This document shows positions 53,365 through 61,418 of a stretch of DNA of 64,000 nucleotides, in pieces (positions within the stretch are counted from its first letter, which is position 1; each line of letters opens with the position of its first letter). A model generated the notes under the pieces. It had not been told where the DNA came from and searched no databases. It saw nothing but the letters and a program-made list of their open reading frames with translations. The position numbers were made by a program, and so were the translations under genes. Origin of the DNA: Burkholderia seminalis DSM 23518 (GTDB lineage: Bacteria > Pseudomonadota > Gammaproteobacteria > Burkholderiales > Burkholderiaceae); assembly GCF_902832885.1 (NCBI RefSeq), contig NZ_CADFDK010000005.1, positions 459,235 through 523,234 on the forward strand. The letters are read 5' to 3'.

Positions 53365-55208
53365 CGAACAACTCCTGGTGAATTACGCGTCGTGCTGGAC
53401 ACGATCATATGCTTCGCACCGCTCCCCGCGGCCAGCTTTTGCGGCCCCGTTGCGCTCGGCGCTGCCGGCGAATCGTCAGACACGACGAGTTGCTTGATCG
53501 GCATGTTCGGCGGGACGTTCAACGCACGCATCGTGTCGCCGGCGATCGCCGAGAATACGGGGCCGGACACCTGGCCGCCGAAGTGGCTGCCGGCGGTCGG
53601 CTCGTCGACCGACACCGCGACGACGATGCGCGGATTCGGCATCGGCGCCATCCCGACGAACGACGCACGGTACTTGCGCGTGTAGCCGTGCCCTTCATGC
53701 TTGTACGCGGTACCGCTCTTGCCGCCGACGCGATAGCCCGGCACGGCCGCATCCGGCGACGTACCGCCCGGCGCGACCACCGTCTCGAGCATCGCGCGCA
53801 CTTCGCGCGCGGTGGTCGGGTTGAATACCTGCGTGCCCGTGATCGGCTGATTGGGGTCGGTCTTGAAAATGGTCACGGGCATCAGCTCGCCGTCGTGCGC
53901 GATCGCCGTGTAGGCGCGCGCGAGCTGGAACAGCGACACCGACAGGCCGTAGCCGTACGACATCGTCGCCTGCTCGATGCGGCGCCAGCTCTTCCACGGA
54001 CGCAGGCGGCCGGCCACCGCGCCCGGGAACCCGACCTTCGGCGCCTGGCCGAGGCCGATGCTCGTATACATATTCCACATTTCCTCGGGCCGCATCGTCA
54101 TCGCGATCTTCGTCGCGCCGATGTTGCTCGACTTCTGGATCACGCCGCCGACCGTCAGCGTGCCGAAACCCGCGTCGTCGGTGATCGGCGCGCCGTCGAG
54201 CACGAAATGCCCGTTGCCCGTTTCGACGAGCGTGTTCGGCGTCACGCGGTGCAGATCGAGCGCGAGCGACACCGTGAATGGCTTCATGATCGAGCCCGGC
54301 TCGAACACGTCGGTCATGATCCGGTTGCGCAGTTGCTCGCCCGTCATGCGCGAGCGGTCGTTCGGGTTGTACGTCGGGTAGTTGACGAGCGCGAGCACTT
54401 CGCCGGTACGCACGTCGACGACCATCGCCGCGCCGGCCTTCGCCTTGAACTTCTCGACGGCGGCCTTCAGGTTCGCGTACGCGATGTACTGGATCTTGCT
54501 GTCGATCGACAGGTCGACGTCGGTCCCGTTGTGCGGCGGGATCTGCTCGGCGACGTCCTCGACGATGTGCCCCATCCGGTCCTTGATCACGCGCCGCACG
54601 CCCGACGTGCCGGACAGCAACTTCTGGTCGCCGAGCTCGACGCCTTCCTGCCCTTCGTCCTCGACGTTCGTGAAGCCGATCAGGTGAGCGGTGATCTCGC
54701 CTTCCGGATAGAAGCGCTTGTATTCGTTGCGCTGGTAGATGCCGGGAATGTCGAGCGCGGCGACCTTGTCCGCGACGTCGAGCGGCACCTGGCGCTTCAC
54801 GTAGACGAAACCCTTGTCTTCCGACAGCTTCACGCGCAGTTCCTTCGGCGTCATGCCGAGGAGCTTGCCGAGCTGGTTGATCTTGTCGGCGTCGAGATCG
54901 TCCGGCACCGCGTCGGGAATCGCCCAGATCGCGCGCACGGGCAGGCTCGTCGCGAGCACGAGCCCGTTACGGTCGAGGATCTTGCCGCGCGTCGCGGGCA
55001 GCTCGAGCGTGCGCTGGTAGCGGCTTTCGCCCTGCTTCTGATAGAACGCGTTGCCGGGCCCCTGGATCCAGAACGCCCGCGCGGCCAGCGCGACGAACGC
55101 CATGAACAGCAGGAACACGACGAACTTCGAGCGCCACATCGGCAGGTGCACGCCCAGCACGGGGCTCGACGAGAACTTCACGTTCTGGCGCTTCTGGGAC
55201 GGCTTCAT
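53361..55208 (-). CDS. ftsI: Septal transpeptidase, penicillin-binding protein 3
   Basis: Cross-links septal peptidoglycan. The 615-residue protein has a single N-terminal membrane helix (about 28-46) and a class B PBP dimerisation domain. The transpeptidase domain has SIMK at 306-309 (Ser306 nucleophile), SSN, and KSGT at 497-500. From the ATG at 55208 ([12 protein letters not shown]) the cytoplasmic tail is basic as expected. The upstream frame is longer but overlaps ftsL. This is a main beta-lactam target. Confidence 0.97.
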   Translation of the reverse strand: MKPSQKRQNVKFSSSPVLGVHLPMWRSKFVVFLLFMAFVALAARAFWIQGPGNAFYQKQGESRYQRTLELPATRGKILDRNGLVLATSLPVRAIWAIPDAVPDDLDADKINQLGKLLGMTPKELRVKLSEDKGFVYVKRQVPLDVADKVAALDIPGIYQRNEYKRFYPEGEITAHLIGFTNVEDEGQEGVELGDQKLLSGTSGVRRVIKDRMGHIVEDVAEQIPPHNGTDVDLSIDSKIQYIAYANLKAAVEKFKAKAGAAMVVDVRTGEVLALVNYPTYNPNDRSRMTGEQLRNRIMTDVFEPGSIMKPFTVSLALDLHRVTPNTLVETGNGHFVLDGAPITDDAGFGTLTVGGVIQKSSNIGATKIAMTMRPEEMWNMYTSIGLGQAPKVGFPGAVAGRLRPWKSWRRIEQATMSYGYGLSVSLFQLARAYTAIAHDGELMPVTIFKTDPNQPITGTQVFNPTTAREVRAMLETVVAPGGTSPDAAVPGYRVGGKSGTAYKHEGHGYTRKYRASFVGMAPMPNPRIVVAVSVDEPTAGSHFGGQVSGPVFSAIAGDTMRALNVPPNMPIKQLVVSDDSPAAPSATGPQKLAAGSGAKHMIVSSTTRNSPGVVR

Positions 55209-55546
55209 CGCGCGCCCCCCTTGCCCTTGCCTGCCGTGTCGGCCGACGCCGGGATCGGCGCGTCGATCGCCTTCGCCGCGCCCGGCGGCAGCGTCAGGTA
55301 TTGCGTGCGGCCAGTCGAGATCGCCTGCATCTTCAGCGAATCGTTCGCGAGTTGCTCGATGCGCGACGTCTTCGACAGCGCGCTCTGCTGATATTGAAGC
55401 TGCGCGTAGTCCTGCTGGAGCTGGCGCTCCTGCGACTGCGCGCGCTGCAGCTGGATGAAGATCTGCCGCTGCTGATTCGTCGAGTTGACGACCGACAGCG
55501 CGCAACCCATCACGATGATCAGCAGGAAGATATTGAAGCGGCTCAT
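55205..55546 (-). CDS. ftsL: Cell division protein FtsL
   Basis: Small bitopic protein that forms the FtsQLB complex, which activates FtsWI. The 113 residues have one N-terminal helix (about 4-20, [16 protein letters not shown]) and a Gln-rich coiled coil from about 22 to 70, then a tail. Sequence is poorly conserved; the call rests on size, topology and its position between rsmH and ftsI with 4-base overlaps on both sides. Confidence 0.93.
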   Translation of the reverse strand: MSRFNIFLLIIVMGCALSVVNSTNQQRQIFIQLQRAQSQERQLQQDYAQLQYQQSALSKTSRIEQLANDSLKMQAISTGRTQYLTLPPGAAKAIDAPIPASADTAGKGKGGAR

Positions 55547-56484
55547 GGCGTGACGCGCTCCGCAATGCGCATCACGGCCGAGCGGGCGCGCGGATTCGCG
55601 GCGACTTCCGCTTCACTCGGAAACTGACGGCTGATGATCTTGAGCGGCGGGCTCGGGAGGTCGACGGCGCGGATCGGCAGGCGACGATCGACCGCAGGCG
55701 CACTGGCGTGCGCCTGCATGAATCGCTTGACGATCCGGTCCTCGAGTGAATGAAAGCTGATCACCACCAGCCGCCCCCCTTGCTCCAGCAACGACAGTGC
55801 CGCGTCTAGTACGACTTGCAGGTCCGCAAGCTCTTGATTGACGTGAATCCGTATAGCCTGAAAGGTGCGGGTTGCCGGATCCTTGCCCTTCTCACGGGTT
55901 TTGACGACGTGACCCACGATTTGGGCAAGCTCGCCCGTGGTGTCGAGAGGCCCAAGACGGTCGGACTCTGCCCGGCGAGCAACAAGCGCCTTTGCAATCT
56001 GAAAAGCAAACCGTTCTTCCCCATAATCCCGTATCACCTCCGTCAATTCCTGCACCGAAGCCCGCGCGAGCCATTCGGCCGCCGACTCGCCACGCGTCGG
56101 ATCCATTCGCATGTCCAGCGGACCATCGGCGCGGAAGCTGAAGCCGCGCGCCGGATCGTCCACCTGCGGCGAGGACACGCCCAGGTCCAGCAACACACCC
56201 GCCACCTTCTCGACGCCGCGCGCCGCAAGCGCGTCGCGCATCGATGCAAAGCTGTCATGCACGATCGAGAGGCGCGCATCCTCGATGCCCTGCGCCGTCT
56301 CGATCGCCCTCGGGTCCTTGTCGAACGCGATCAGCCGCCCGGCCGGCGCGAGCCGCGCGAGCACCGCGCGGCTATGCCCGCCCCGCCCGAACGTACCGTC
56401 GACGTACACGCCGTCCGGCCGCGTCACGAGCGACTCGACCGCCTCATCCAACAGCACCGTCCGATGCCGCAATTCATTTCCCAT
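55543..56484 (-). CDS. rsmH: 16S rRNA (cytosine(1402)-N4)-methyltransferase
   Basis: Methylates C1402 of 16S rRNA (formerly MraW). It has 313 residues from the ATG at 56484 ([19 protein letters not shown]). The SAM motif [16 protein letters not shown] is near residue 30 and the catalytic [14 protein letters not shown] near 247. From about 55740 to 56050 the codon use departs from the rest of the gene: CTA, ATA, GTA, CTT, GCT and GGG are frequent there. The frame is intact, so this looks like a recombined patch rather than damage. Confidence 0.96.
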   Translation of the reverse strand: MGNELRHRTVLLDEAVESLVTRPDGVYVDGTFGRGGHSRAVLARLAPAGRLIAFDKDPRAIETAQGIEDARLSIVHDSFASMRDALAARGVEKVAGVLLDLGVSSPQVDDPARGFSFRADGPLDMRMDPTRGESAAEWLARASVQELTEVIRDYGEERFAFQIAKALVARRAESDRLGPLDTTGELAQIVGHVVKTREKGKDPATRTFQAIRIHVNQELADLQVVLDAALSLLEQGGRLVVISFHSLEDRIVKRFMQAHASAPAVDRRLPIRAVDLPSPPLKIISRQFPSEAEVAANPRARSAVMRIAERVTP

Positions 56485-56507
56485 CGCGGGCGTCTCCGTC
56501 ACCGCAA

Positions 56508-56936
56508 TCAGAACGTGAAATTCTTCAGCGCGTCGGGCATGCCCTGCGCCATCGCTGCCTGCTCCTTCGCGTTGTAGGTTTGCGAATCCCACAGCTCGAA
56601 GTGACTACCCATTCCCAACAACATGACTTCCTTTTCCAGTCCGGCTGCCATGCGCAGCTCGGGCGATACGAGAATCCGGCCCGCGCTGTCGAGATCGACG
56701 TCCATCGCATTGCCGAGAAAAATGCGCCGCCACCAGTGCGCGTCCATCGGCAGCGCGGCGATCTTGGCGCGGAATACTTCCCATTCGGGGCGCGGAAACA
56801 GCAACAGGCAGCCGTCCGGGTGCTTGGTCACAGTCACCCGTCCTTCTGCCTGTCCTTGCAGCGCTTCGCGATAGCGAGCCGGCACCGACATCCGCCCTTT
56901 CGCATCGAGCGTCAGCGCCGACGCCCCTTGGAACAC
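56508..56936 (-). CDS. mraZ: Transcriptional regulator MraZ
   Basis: First gene of the dcw cluster. In E. coli MraZ is a ring-forming DNA-binding repressor of its own operon. The 142-residue protein has two SpoVT/AbrB-like domains: [19 protein letters not shown] (with the DAKGR motif) and a second near [19 protein letters not shown]. Both basic motifs used for DNA contact are kept. Direct repeats fitting its operator lie 76-108 bases upstream. rsmH follows after 23 bases. Confidence 0.95.
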   Translation of the reverse strand: MFQGASALTLDAKGRMSVPARYREALQGQAEGRVTVTKHPDGCLLLFPRPEWEVFRAKIAALPMDAHWWRRIFLGNAMDVDLDSAGRILVSPELRMAAGLEKEVMLLGMGSHFELWDSQTYNAKEQAAMAQGMPDALKNFTF

Positions 56937-57008
56937 TTTCCGCTCTCCCGTTCAGGGCACCGAAGCACCCGCTCAATGCTGAGAATTTAGCCGGAATAGC
57001 CCGCTAAA

Positions 57009-57044
57009 TCACACAAAAATACACTTTCTCACACTGTCTCCCAC
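57009..57044 (-). promoter_or_regulatory. MraZ operator: four GTG repeats at 10-bp spacing
   Basis: Reading on the minus strand, GTGGG, GTGTG, GTGTA and GTGTG start exactly 10 bp apart (their GTGs are at 57042-57044, 57032-57034, 57022-57024 and 57012-57014). E. coli MraZ binds TGGGN repeats spaced 10 bp apart. The set lies just downstream of the mra -10, so binding would repress. Confidence 0.8.
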
Positions 57045-57071
57045 TTTAGAGGAAGGGTGTGGCACGGTCAA
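57043..57071 (-). promoter_or_regulatory. mra (dcw cluster) promoter
   Basis: On the minus strand, -35 TTGACC (57066-57071) and -10 TAAAGT (57043-57048) have 17-bp spacing. It is about 107 bases before the mraZ start and touches the first MraZ repeat. Confidence 0.7.
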
Positions 57072-57322
57072 GGGAGCGGCCCGCTTTTTTGACGAATTTT
57101 GTTAGTTAGAACAAGGACTTACGCGCACATGCTCATGCGACCCCTCATACCAAAAACCGTTATAAATGAATGAGCTAGTGCAACTTGTGAAGGTGATACG
57201 TGAGAAAGACGGGCCAGACAGGCGTGCGGACGGGGCTTTCGGGGGCGGGAAAACGAGGAGTCGGCGGGCGGTATCGGGGGCGGTGAACCAGGGCGGCGTC
57301 ACGCGTCGCCCCGGCGCAATTC

Positions 57323-57946
57323 TCAGAGATAGTACGCAGTGCTCGTCATGACTTTCGACGCGGCGCGCATCAGCATCCGCGCGGGCAGCGGCAACTCGAT
57401 CCCGCCTGCGTCGGTCGCGGCCTTGCCGTGCTTCACCTCGTCGATCCGCATCTGGTCGACGATCGCGCGCGACGCCGCGTCGGTCGCCGGCAGCTCGGAC
57501 ATATGGCCTTCGAGATGATTCTCGACCTGCCGCTCCGTCTCGGCCATGAAGCCGAGGCTGACCTTGTCGCCGAGCGTGCCGGCCGCGACGCCGATCGCAA
57601 GCGCGCCGGCATACCACAGCGGATTCAGCAGGCTCGGGCGCGAGTCGAGTTCCTTCAGGCGGTGCGCGGTCCACGCGAGGTGATCCTCTTCCTCGCGCGC
57701 GGCCTCCTCGAACATCGCCTTCGCCGACGCCGTGCGCGCGGTGAGCTTCTGCGCCTGGTAGAGCGCCTGCGCGCAGACCTCGCCGACGTGGTTCACGCGC
57801 ATCAGCCCGGCGGCATGCGTCCGTTCGGCCGGCGTCAGCTCGACGTCGGGCGCCTCGGCCGGCGTGGGCACCGGGCGGCTCATCCGGCTAATGCCGGTCA
57901 GCGATCGCAAGCCGCGATCGAATTCGCTGATCAGTTCATCCAACAC
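57323..57946 (-). CDS. coq7: 2-polyprenyl-3-methyl-6-methoxy-1,4-benzoquinone monooxygenase
   Basis: Diiron hydroxylase in ubiquinone synthesis (Coq7/CLK-1 type), found in many alpha- and betaproteobacteria instead of UbiF. The 207-residue protein has the ferritin-like four-helix core. Iron ligands are expected in [15 protein letters not shown] (near 52-66), EEEDHLAWT (near 84-92) and DEVKHGKAA near 175. The start is GTG at 57946 with AGGAGAA upstream. It works in the same pathway as IspB encoded at 23357. Confidence 0.94.
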   Translation of the reverse strand: MLDELISEFDRGLRSLTGISRMSRPVPTPAEAPDVELTPAERTHAAGLMRVNHVGEVCAQALYQAQKLTARTASAKAMFEEAAREEEDHLAWTAHRLKELDSRPSLLNPLWYAGALAIGVAAGTLGDKVSLGFMAETERQVENHLEGHMSELPATDAASRAIVDQMRIDEVKHGKAATDAGGIELPLPARMLMRAASKVMTSTAYYL

Positions 57947-58104
57947 GTTCCTGTTCTCCTGGCTGCAGGTGCCGCCGCGAGCGGCAAGGGCACGAGTCCG
58001 CTGCGTAACCGACTTGATTATTCAGCGGAAATTGCGGTTAACCCGTGATTTTAACCATTGTTGCATAAAGGAAACATGGCGGCCTTGCGCCACGGCATTT
58101 CGCT

Positions 58105-58132
58105 TTGTGGCAAAAAACGGTTTTGCTACATT
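58105..58132 (+). promoter_or_regulatory. Candidate porin promoter
   Basis: -35 TTGTGG (58105-58110) and -10 TACATT (58127-58132), 16 bp apart, leave a leader of about 85 bases before the porin ATG. The region is AT-rich for this genome. Confidence 0.45.
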
Positions 58133-58225
58133 ACGTCCGACTTCTTGCGAAGTTGATGGGGCCCGTCAACAGAACATAACTATCTGCCCCGCCAAAAAAA
58201 TTCAGTGATTCTTGGAGATCCGTTA

Positions 58226-59377
58226 ATGAAAAAGTCGCTTCTCGCGCTCGTCGCGCTGGGCGCGTTCGCTGGCGCTGCCCAAGCGCAAAGCAGCGTGACG
58301 CTTTACGGCATCATCGATGAAGGCCTGCTCTTCAACAACAATGCAGGCGGCAAGCACCTGTACAGCATGGCCAGCGGCGTGATGCAAGGCAGCCGCTTCG
58401 GCCTGCGCGGCACCGAAGACCTCGGTGGCGGCCTGAAGGCAATCTTCACCCTCGAAAACGGTTTCGACGTGAACAGCGGCAAGCTCGGTCAGGGCGGCCT
58501 GATGTTCGGTCGTCAGGCCTACGTCGGCCTGTCGAGCCAGTACGGCACGGTCACGCTGGGTCGTCAGTACGACTCCGTCGTCGACTTCGTCGGCCCGCTC
58601 GAGGCAGGCGACCAGTGGGGCGGCTACATCGCCGCTCACCCGGGCGACCTGGACAACTTCAACAACGCCTATCGCGTGAACAACGCGGTCAAGTTCACGA
58701 GCCAGAGCTACGGCGGCATCACGTTCGGCGGCCTGTACAGCTTCGGCGGCCAGGCAGGCCAGTTCTCGAAGAACCAGGTCTGGTCGCTCGGCGCAGGCTA
58801 CAACAACGGCCCGCTGGTCCTCGGCGTCGGTTACTTGAACGCACGTACGCCGAACCAGTTCGGCGGCATGTTCAACAACGGTTCCGCATCGTCGTCGGTT
58901 TCGTCGCCGATCTACGGCGCGTACGCGAACAACGCGAACACGTACCAGGTCATCGGTGCAGGCGGCGCCTACACGTTCGGCGCGGCAACGATCGGCGCGA
59001 CGTACTCGAACACGAAGTTCAAGGGCTTCTCGGCAGGCCCGTTCGTGAACCAGACCGCGACGTTCAACAACGGCGAAATCAACTTCAAGTATCAGCTGAC
59101 CCCGGCGCTGATTCTCGGCGCGGCGTACGACTACACGCAAGGCAGCAAGATCGACGGCAACTCGGCAGCCAAGTACCACCAAGGCTCGCTGGGCGTCGAC
59201 TACTTCCTGTCGAAGCGCACGGACGTCTACGCAATCGGCGTGTACCAACACGCTTCGGGCAACGTGCTCGACGCGAACGGCAACGTCCTGAAGGCAACCG
59301 CGGCGATCAACGGTCTCGCAGGTTCGAGCTCCGCCAACCAGGTCGCAGCGCGCGTCGGTATCCGTCACAAGTTCTAA
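58226..59377 (+). CDS. Trimeric general porin (OmpC/Gram-negative porin family)
   Basis: A 16-strand outer-membrane beta-barrel for passive solute uptake. It has 383 residues. The signal peptide MKKSLLALVALGAFAGAAQA is cut before Gln21, and the mature start SSVTLYGIIDEGLLF is typical of Burkholderia porins. It ends in Phe (RVGIRHKF), the outer-membrane assembly signal. GGAGA lies before the ATG at 58226. Codons are strongly biased (for example GGC, AAC), as expected for an abundant protein. A UUCG terminator follows. Confidence 0.93.
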   Translation: MKKSLLALVALGAFAGAAQAQSSVTLYGIIDEGLLFNNNAGGKHLYSMASGVMQGSRFGLRGTEDLGGGLKAIFTLENGFDVNSGKLGQGGLMFGRQAYVGLSSQYGTVTLGRQYDSVVDFVGPLEAGDQWGGYIAAHPGDLDNFNNAYRVNNAVKFTSQSYGGITFGGLYSFGGQAGQFSKNQVWSLGAGYNNGPLVLGVGYLNARTPNQFGGMFNNGSASSSVSSPIYGAYANNANTYQVIGAGGAYTFGAATIGATYSNTKFKGFSAGPFVNQTATFNNGEINFKYQLTPALILGAAYDYTQGSKIDGNSAAKYHQGSLGVDYFLSKRTDVYAIGVYQHASGNVLDANGNVLKATAAINGLAGSSSANQVAARVGIRHKF

Positions 59378-59407
59378 TCAGCTTGCCTGACAAGCCGCAG
59401 CATATTG

Positions 59408-59430
59408 AAGGCGCCTTCGGGCGCCTTTTT
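59408..59430 (+). terminator. Porin terminator
   Basis: AAGGCGCC (59408-59415) pairs with GGCGCCTT (59420-59427) around the stable tetraloop TTCG, followed by TTT. Confidence 0.9.
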
Positions 59431-59561
59431 CTTTTCCCCGGCAGCGACCATGCTGGACCGGCGCGCCATGTGCGCCGGTCGTGTCGGCACAATCGACGAT
59501 GCGATGGGCCGCCGGCCCGCCGCGGAAAGCGGCTGGTTCCGATCCGCTTCATCCGCAAACA

Positions 59562-59589
59562 AAAAAGCCCGGCGTCTGCCGGGCTTTTT
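59562..59589. terminator. Terminator of the acyl-CoA ligase gene
   Basis: AAAAAGCCCGGC (59562-59573) pairs with GCCGGGCTTTTT (59578-59589). On the minus strand TTTTTTGTTTG follows; it is 19 bases past the fadD stop. Confidence 0.9.
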
Positions 59590-59608
59590 CGCTCAACCTC
59601 GCCGCGAC

Positions 59609-61282
59609 TTACGCGCGTCCGTCGCGCAACTCGCGCCGCAAGATCTTGCCGACGTTCGTTTTCGGCAGCTCCGTACGGAATTCGACCAGCTTCGGCCGCT
59701 TGTAGCCGGTGAGCCGCTCCTTGCAGTAGGCCAGGATGTCCTTGTCGGTGAGCGCCGGATCCTTCTTCACGACGAACAGCTTCACGGCCTCGCCGGAATG
59801 CTCGTCGGGCACGCCGACCGCCGCCACCTCGAACACGCCCGGATGCGACGCCACCACGTCCTCGACTTCGTTCGGATACACGTTGAAGCCGGACACGAGG
59901 ATCATGTCCTTCTTCCGGTCGACGATCTTCACGTAACCGCGCGCGTCCATCACGCCGACGTCGCCCGTCTTGAAGAACCCGTCCGGGAACATGACCTTCG
60001 CGGTCTCGTCGGGCCGGTTCCAGTAGCCCGCCATCACCTGCGGCCCGCGGATGCAGATCTCGCCGGGTTCGCCGAGCGCCACGTCATTGCCGGCATCGTC
60101 GCGGATCGCCACCTCGGTCGACGGCAGCGGCAAACCGATCGTCCCGCTGTATTCGGTCGCCGTCACGGGATTGCAGGTCGCCACCGGCGACGTTTCGGAC
60201 AGCCCGTATCCTTCGATGATCGCGGTATGGGTCTTTTCATACCAGCGCTTCGCGACCCCTTCCTGGATCGCCATGCCGCCGCCGTTGGCGATCACGAGCT
60301 TCGACAGGTCGAGCTGACTGAATTCGGGATGGTTCAGCAGCGCGTTGTACAGCGTGTTGACCGCCGGAATCGTCGAGATCTGATAGCCCTTCAGCTCCTT
60401 GATCATGCCGGCGATGTCGCGCGGGTTCGGGATCAGGACTCCCATGCCGCCCGTGCGCATCGTCAGGAAACCGCAGACGGTCAGTGCGAACACGTGATAC
60501 AGCGGCAGCGCGACGACCGTCACGAACTGTTTCACCTCCGGGTATTTCTCGTGTGCCGGATGGTGCCAGGCGCCGGCCTGCAGCACGTTCGACACGATGT
60601 TCCGGTGCAACAGCGTCGCGCCCTTCGCGACGCCGGTCGTCCCACCCGTGTATTGCAGGAACGCGACGTCGTCGGGGCCGATCTTCTGCGGCTTGAACGC
60701 CTGCCGCGCGCCTTCCGACAGCGCGGCCTTGAAGCGCGTGAACGACGGCAGCTGCCATGCAGGCACCATCTTCTTCACGTTGCGCACCACGTAATTGACG
60801 AGCCACCCCTTGATGCCCAGCAGGTCGCCCATCGATGCGACGACCACATGCTTGACGGCCGTATTGGCGATGACGGACTGCAGCGTCGACGCGAAATTCT
60901 CGAGGATGACGATCGCTTCCGCGCCGCTGTCCTTCAACTGGTGCTCGAGCTCGCGCGGCGTATAAAGCGGGTTGACGTTGACGACGGTGTAACCGGCCCG
61001 CAGTACCGCAGCGATCGTCACCGGATACTGGAGCACGTTCGGCATCATGATCGCGACACGCGCGCCGCGTGCGAGACCACGGGATTGCAGCCACGCGCCG
61101 AACTGCCGCGACAGCTTGTCGAGTTCACCGTACGTGATGCCCTTGCCCATGCAGACGAACGCCGTGCGATCGCGATACTGCCGGAAGCTTTCGTCGAGCA
61201 GGTCCGGGACAGAAGGATAGGGAGACGCGTCAATTTCGGCTGGAACGCCGGGTGGGTACGATTTCAGCCAAATTTTGTCCAT
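59609..61282 (-). CDS. fadD: Long-chain acyl-CoA ligase
   Basis: Activates fatty acids to acyl-CoA via an acyl-adenylate for beta-oxidation and lipid use. The 557-residue protein has the AMP-binding P-loop-like motif YTGGTTGVAKGATL near residue 210, the YGLSETSP motif near 360, and the hinge KTGDVGVMDARGYVKIVDRKKD. The C-terminal lysine is in the TNVGKILRREL segment. The start MDKIWLKSYPPGVPAEID is typical for FadD. The neighbouring genes give no pathway link. Confidence 0.92.
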   Translation of the reverse strand: MDKIWLKSYPPGVPAEIDASPYPSVPDLLDESFRQYRDRTAFVCMGKGITYGELDKLSRQFGAWLQSRGLARGARVAIMMPNVLQYPVTIAAVLRAGYTVVNVNPLYTPRELEHQLKDSGAEAIVILENFASTLQSVIANTAVKHVVVASMGDLLGIKGWLVNYVVRNVKKMVPAWQLPSFTRFKAALSEGARQAFKPQKIGPDDVAFLQYTGGTTGVAKGATLLHRNIVSNVLQAGAWHHPAHEKYPEVKQFVTVVALPLYHVFALTVCGFLTMRTGGMGVLIPNPRDIAGMIKELKGYQISTIPAVNTLYNALLNHPEFSQLDLSKLVIANGGGMAIQEGVAKRWYEKTHTAIIEGYGLSETSPVATCNPVTATEYSGTIGLPLPSTEVAIRDDAGNDVALGEPGEICIRGPQVMAGYWNRPDETAKVMFPDGFFKTGDVGVMDARGYVKIVDRKKDMILVSGFNVYPNEVEDVVASHPGVFEVAAVGVPDEHSGEAVKLFVVKKDPALTDKDILAYCKERLTGYKRPKLVEFRTELPKTNVGKILRRELRDGRA

Positions 61283-61418
61283 GCCGCGCGTCTCCTCACA
61301 GATTTTCGAATGGTCGTGCTAAAACGCATCGTAACGGCTCCCCCGCCCCGAGACAACAGGGTTAGATGTCCACTTCGAACTTCCGAGGATATTCGTCCGA
61401 CCATAACGCGATATTCGA

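Larger units (their letters stand above)
56937..57322. other. 386-base gap: mra promoter region and coq7 downstream region
   Basis: Contains the mra promoter and the MraZ repeats (57009-57071), preceded by an AT-rich tract at 57084-57115 that could be an UP element. The rest, up to the coq7 stop, holds no gene or clear terminator. The stretch around 57150-57180 is unusually AT-rich for this genome. Confidence 0.6.

Noticed and set aside
57166-57351. 61-residue plus-strand open frame in the mraZ-coq7 gap
   Set aside because: No family match, low-complexity Gly/Arg sequence, and the end overlaps coq7 on the other strand.
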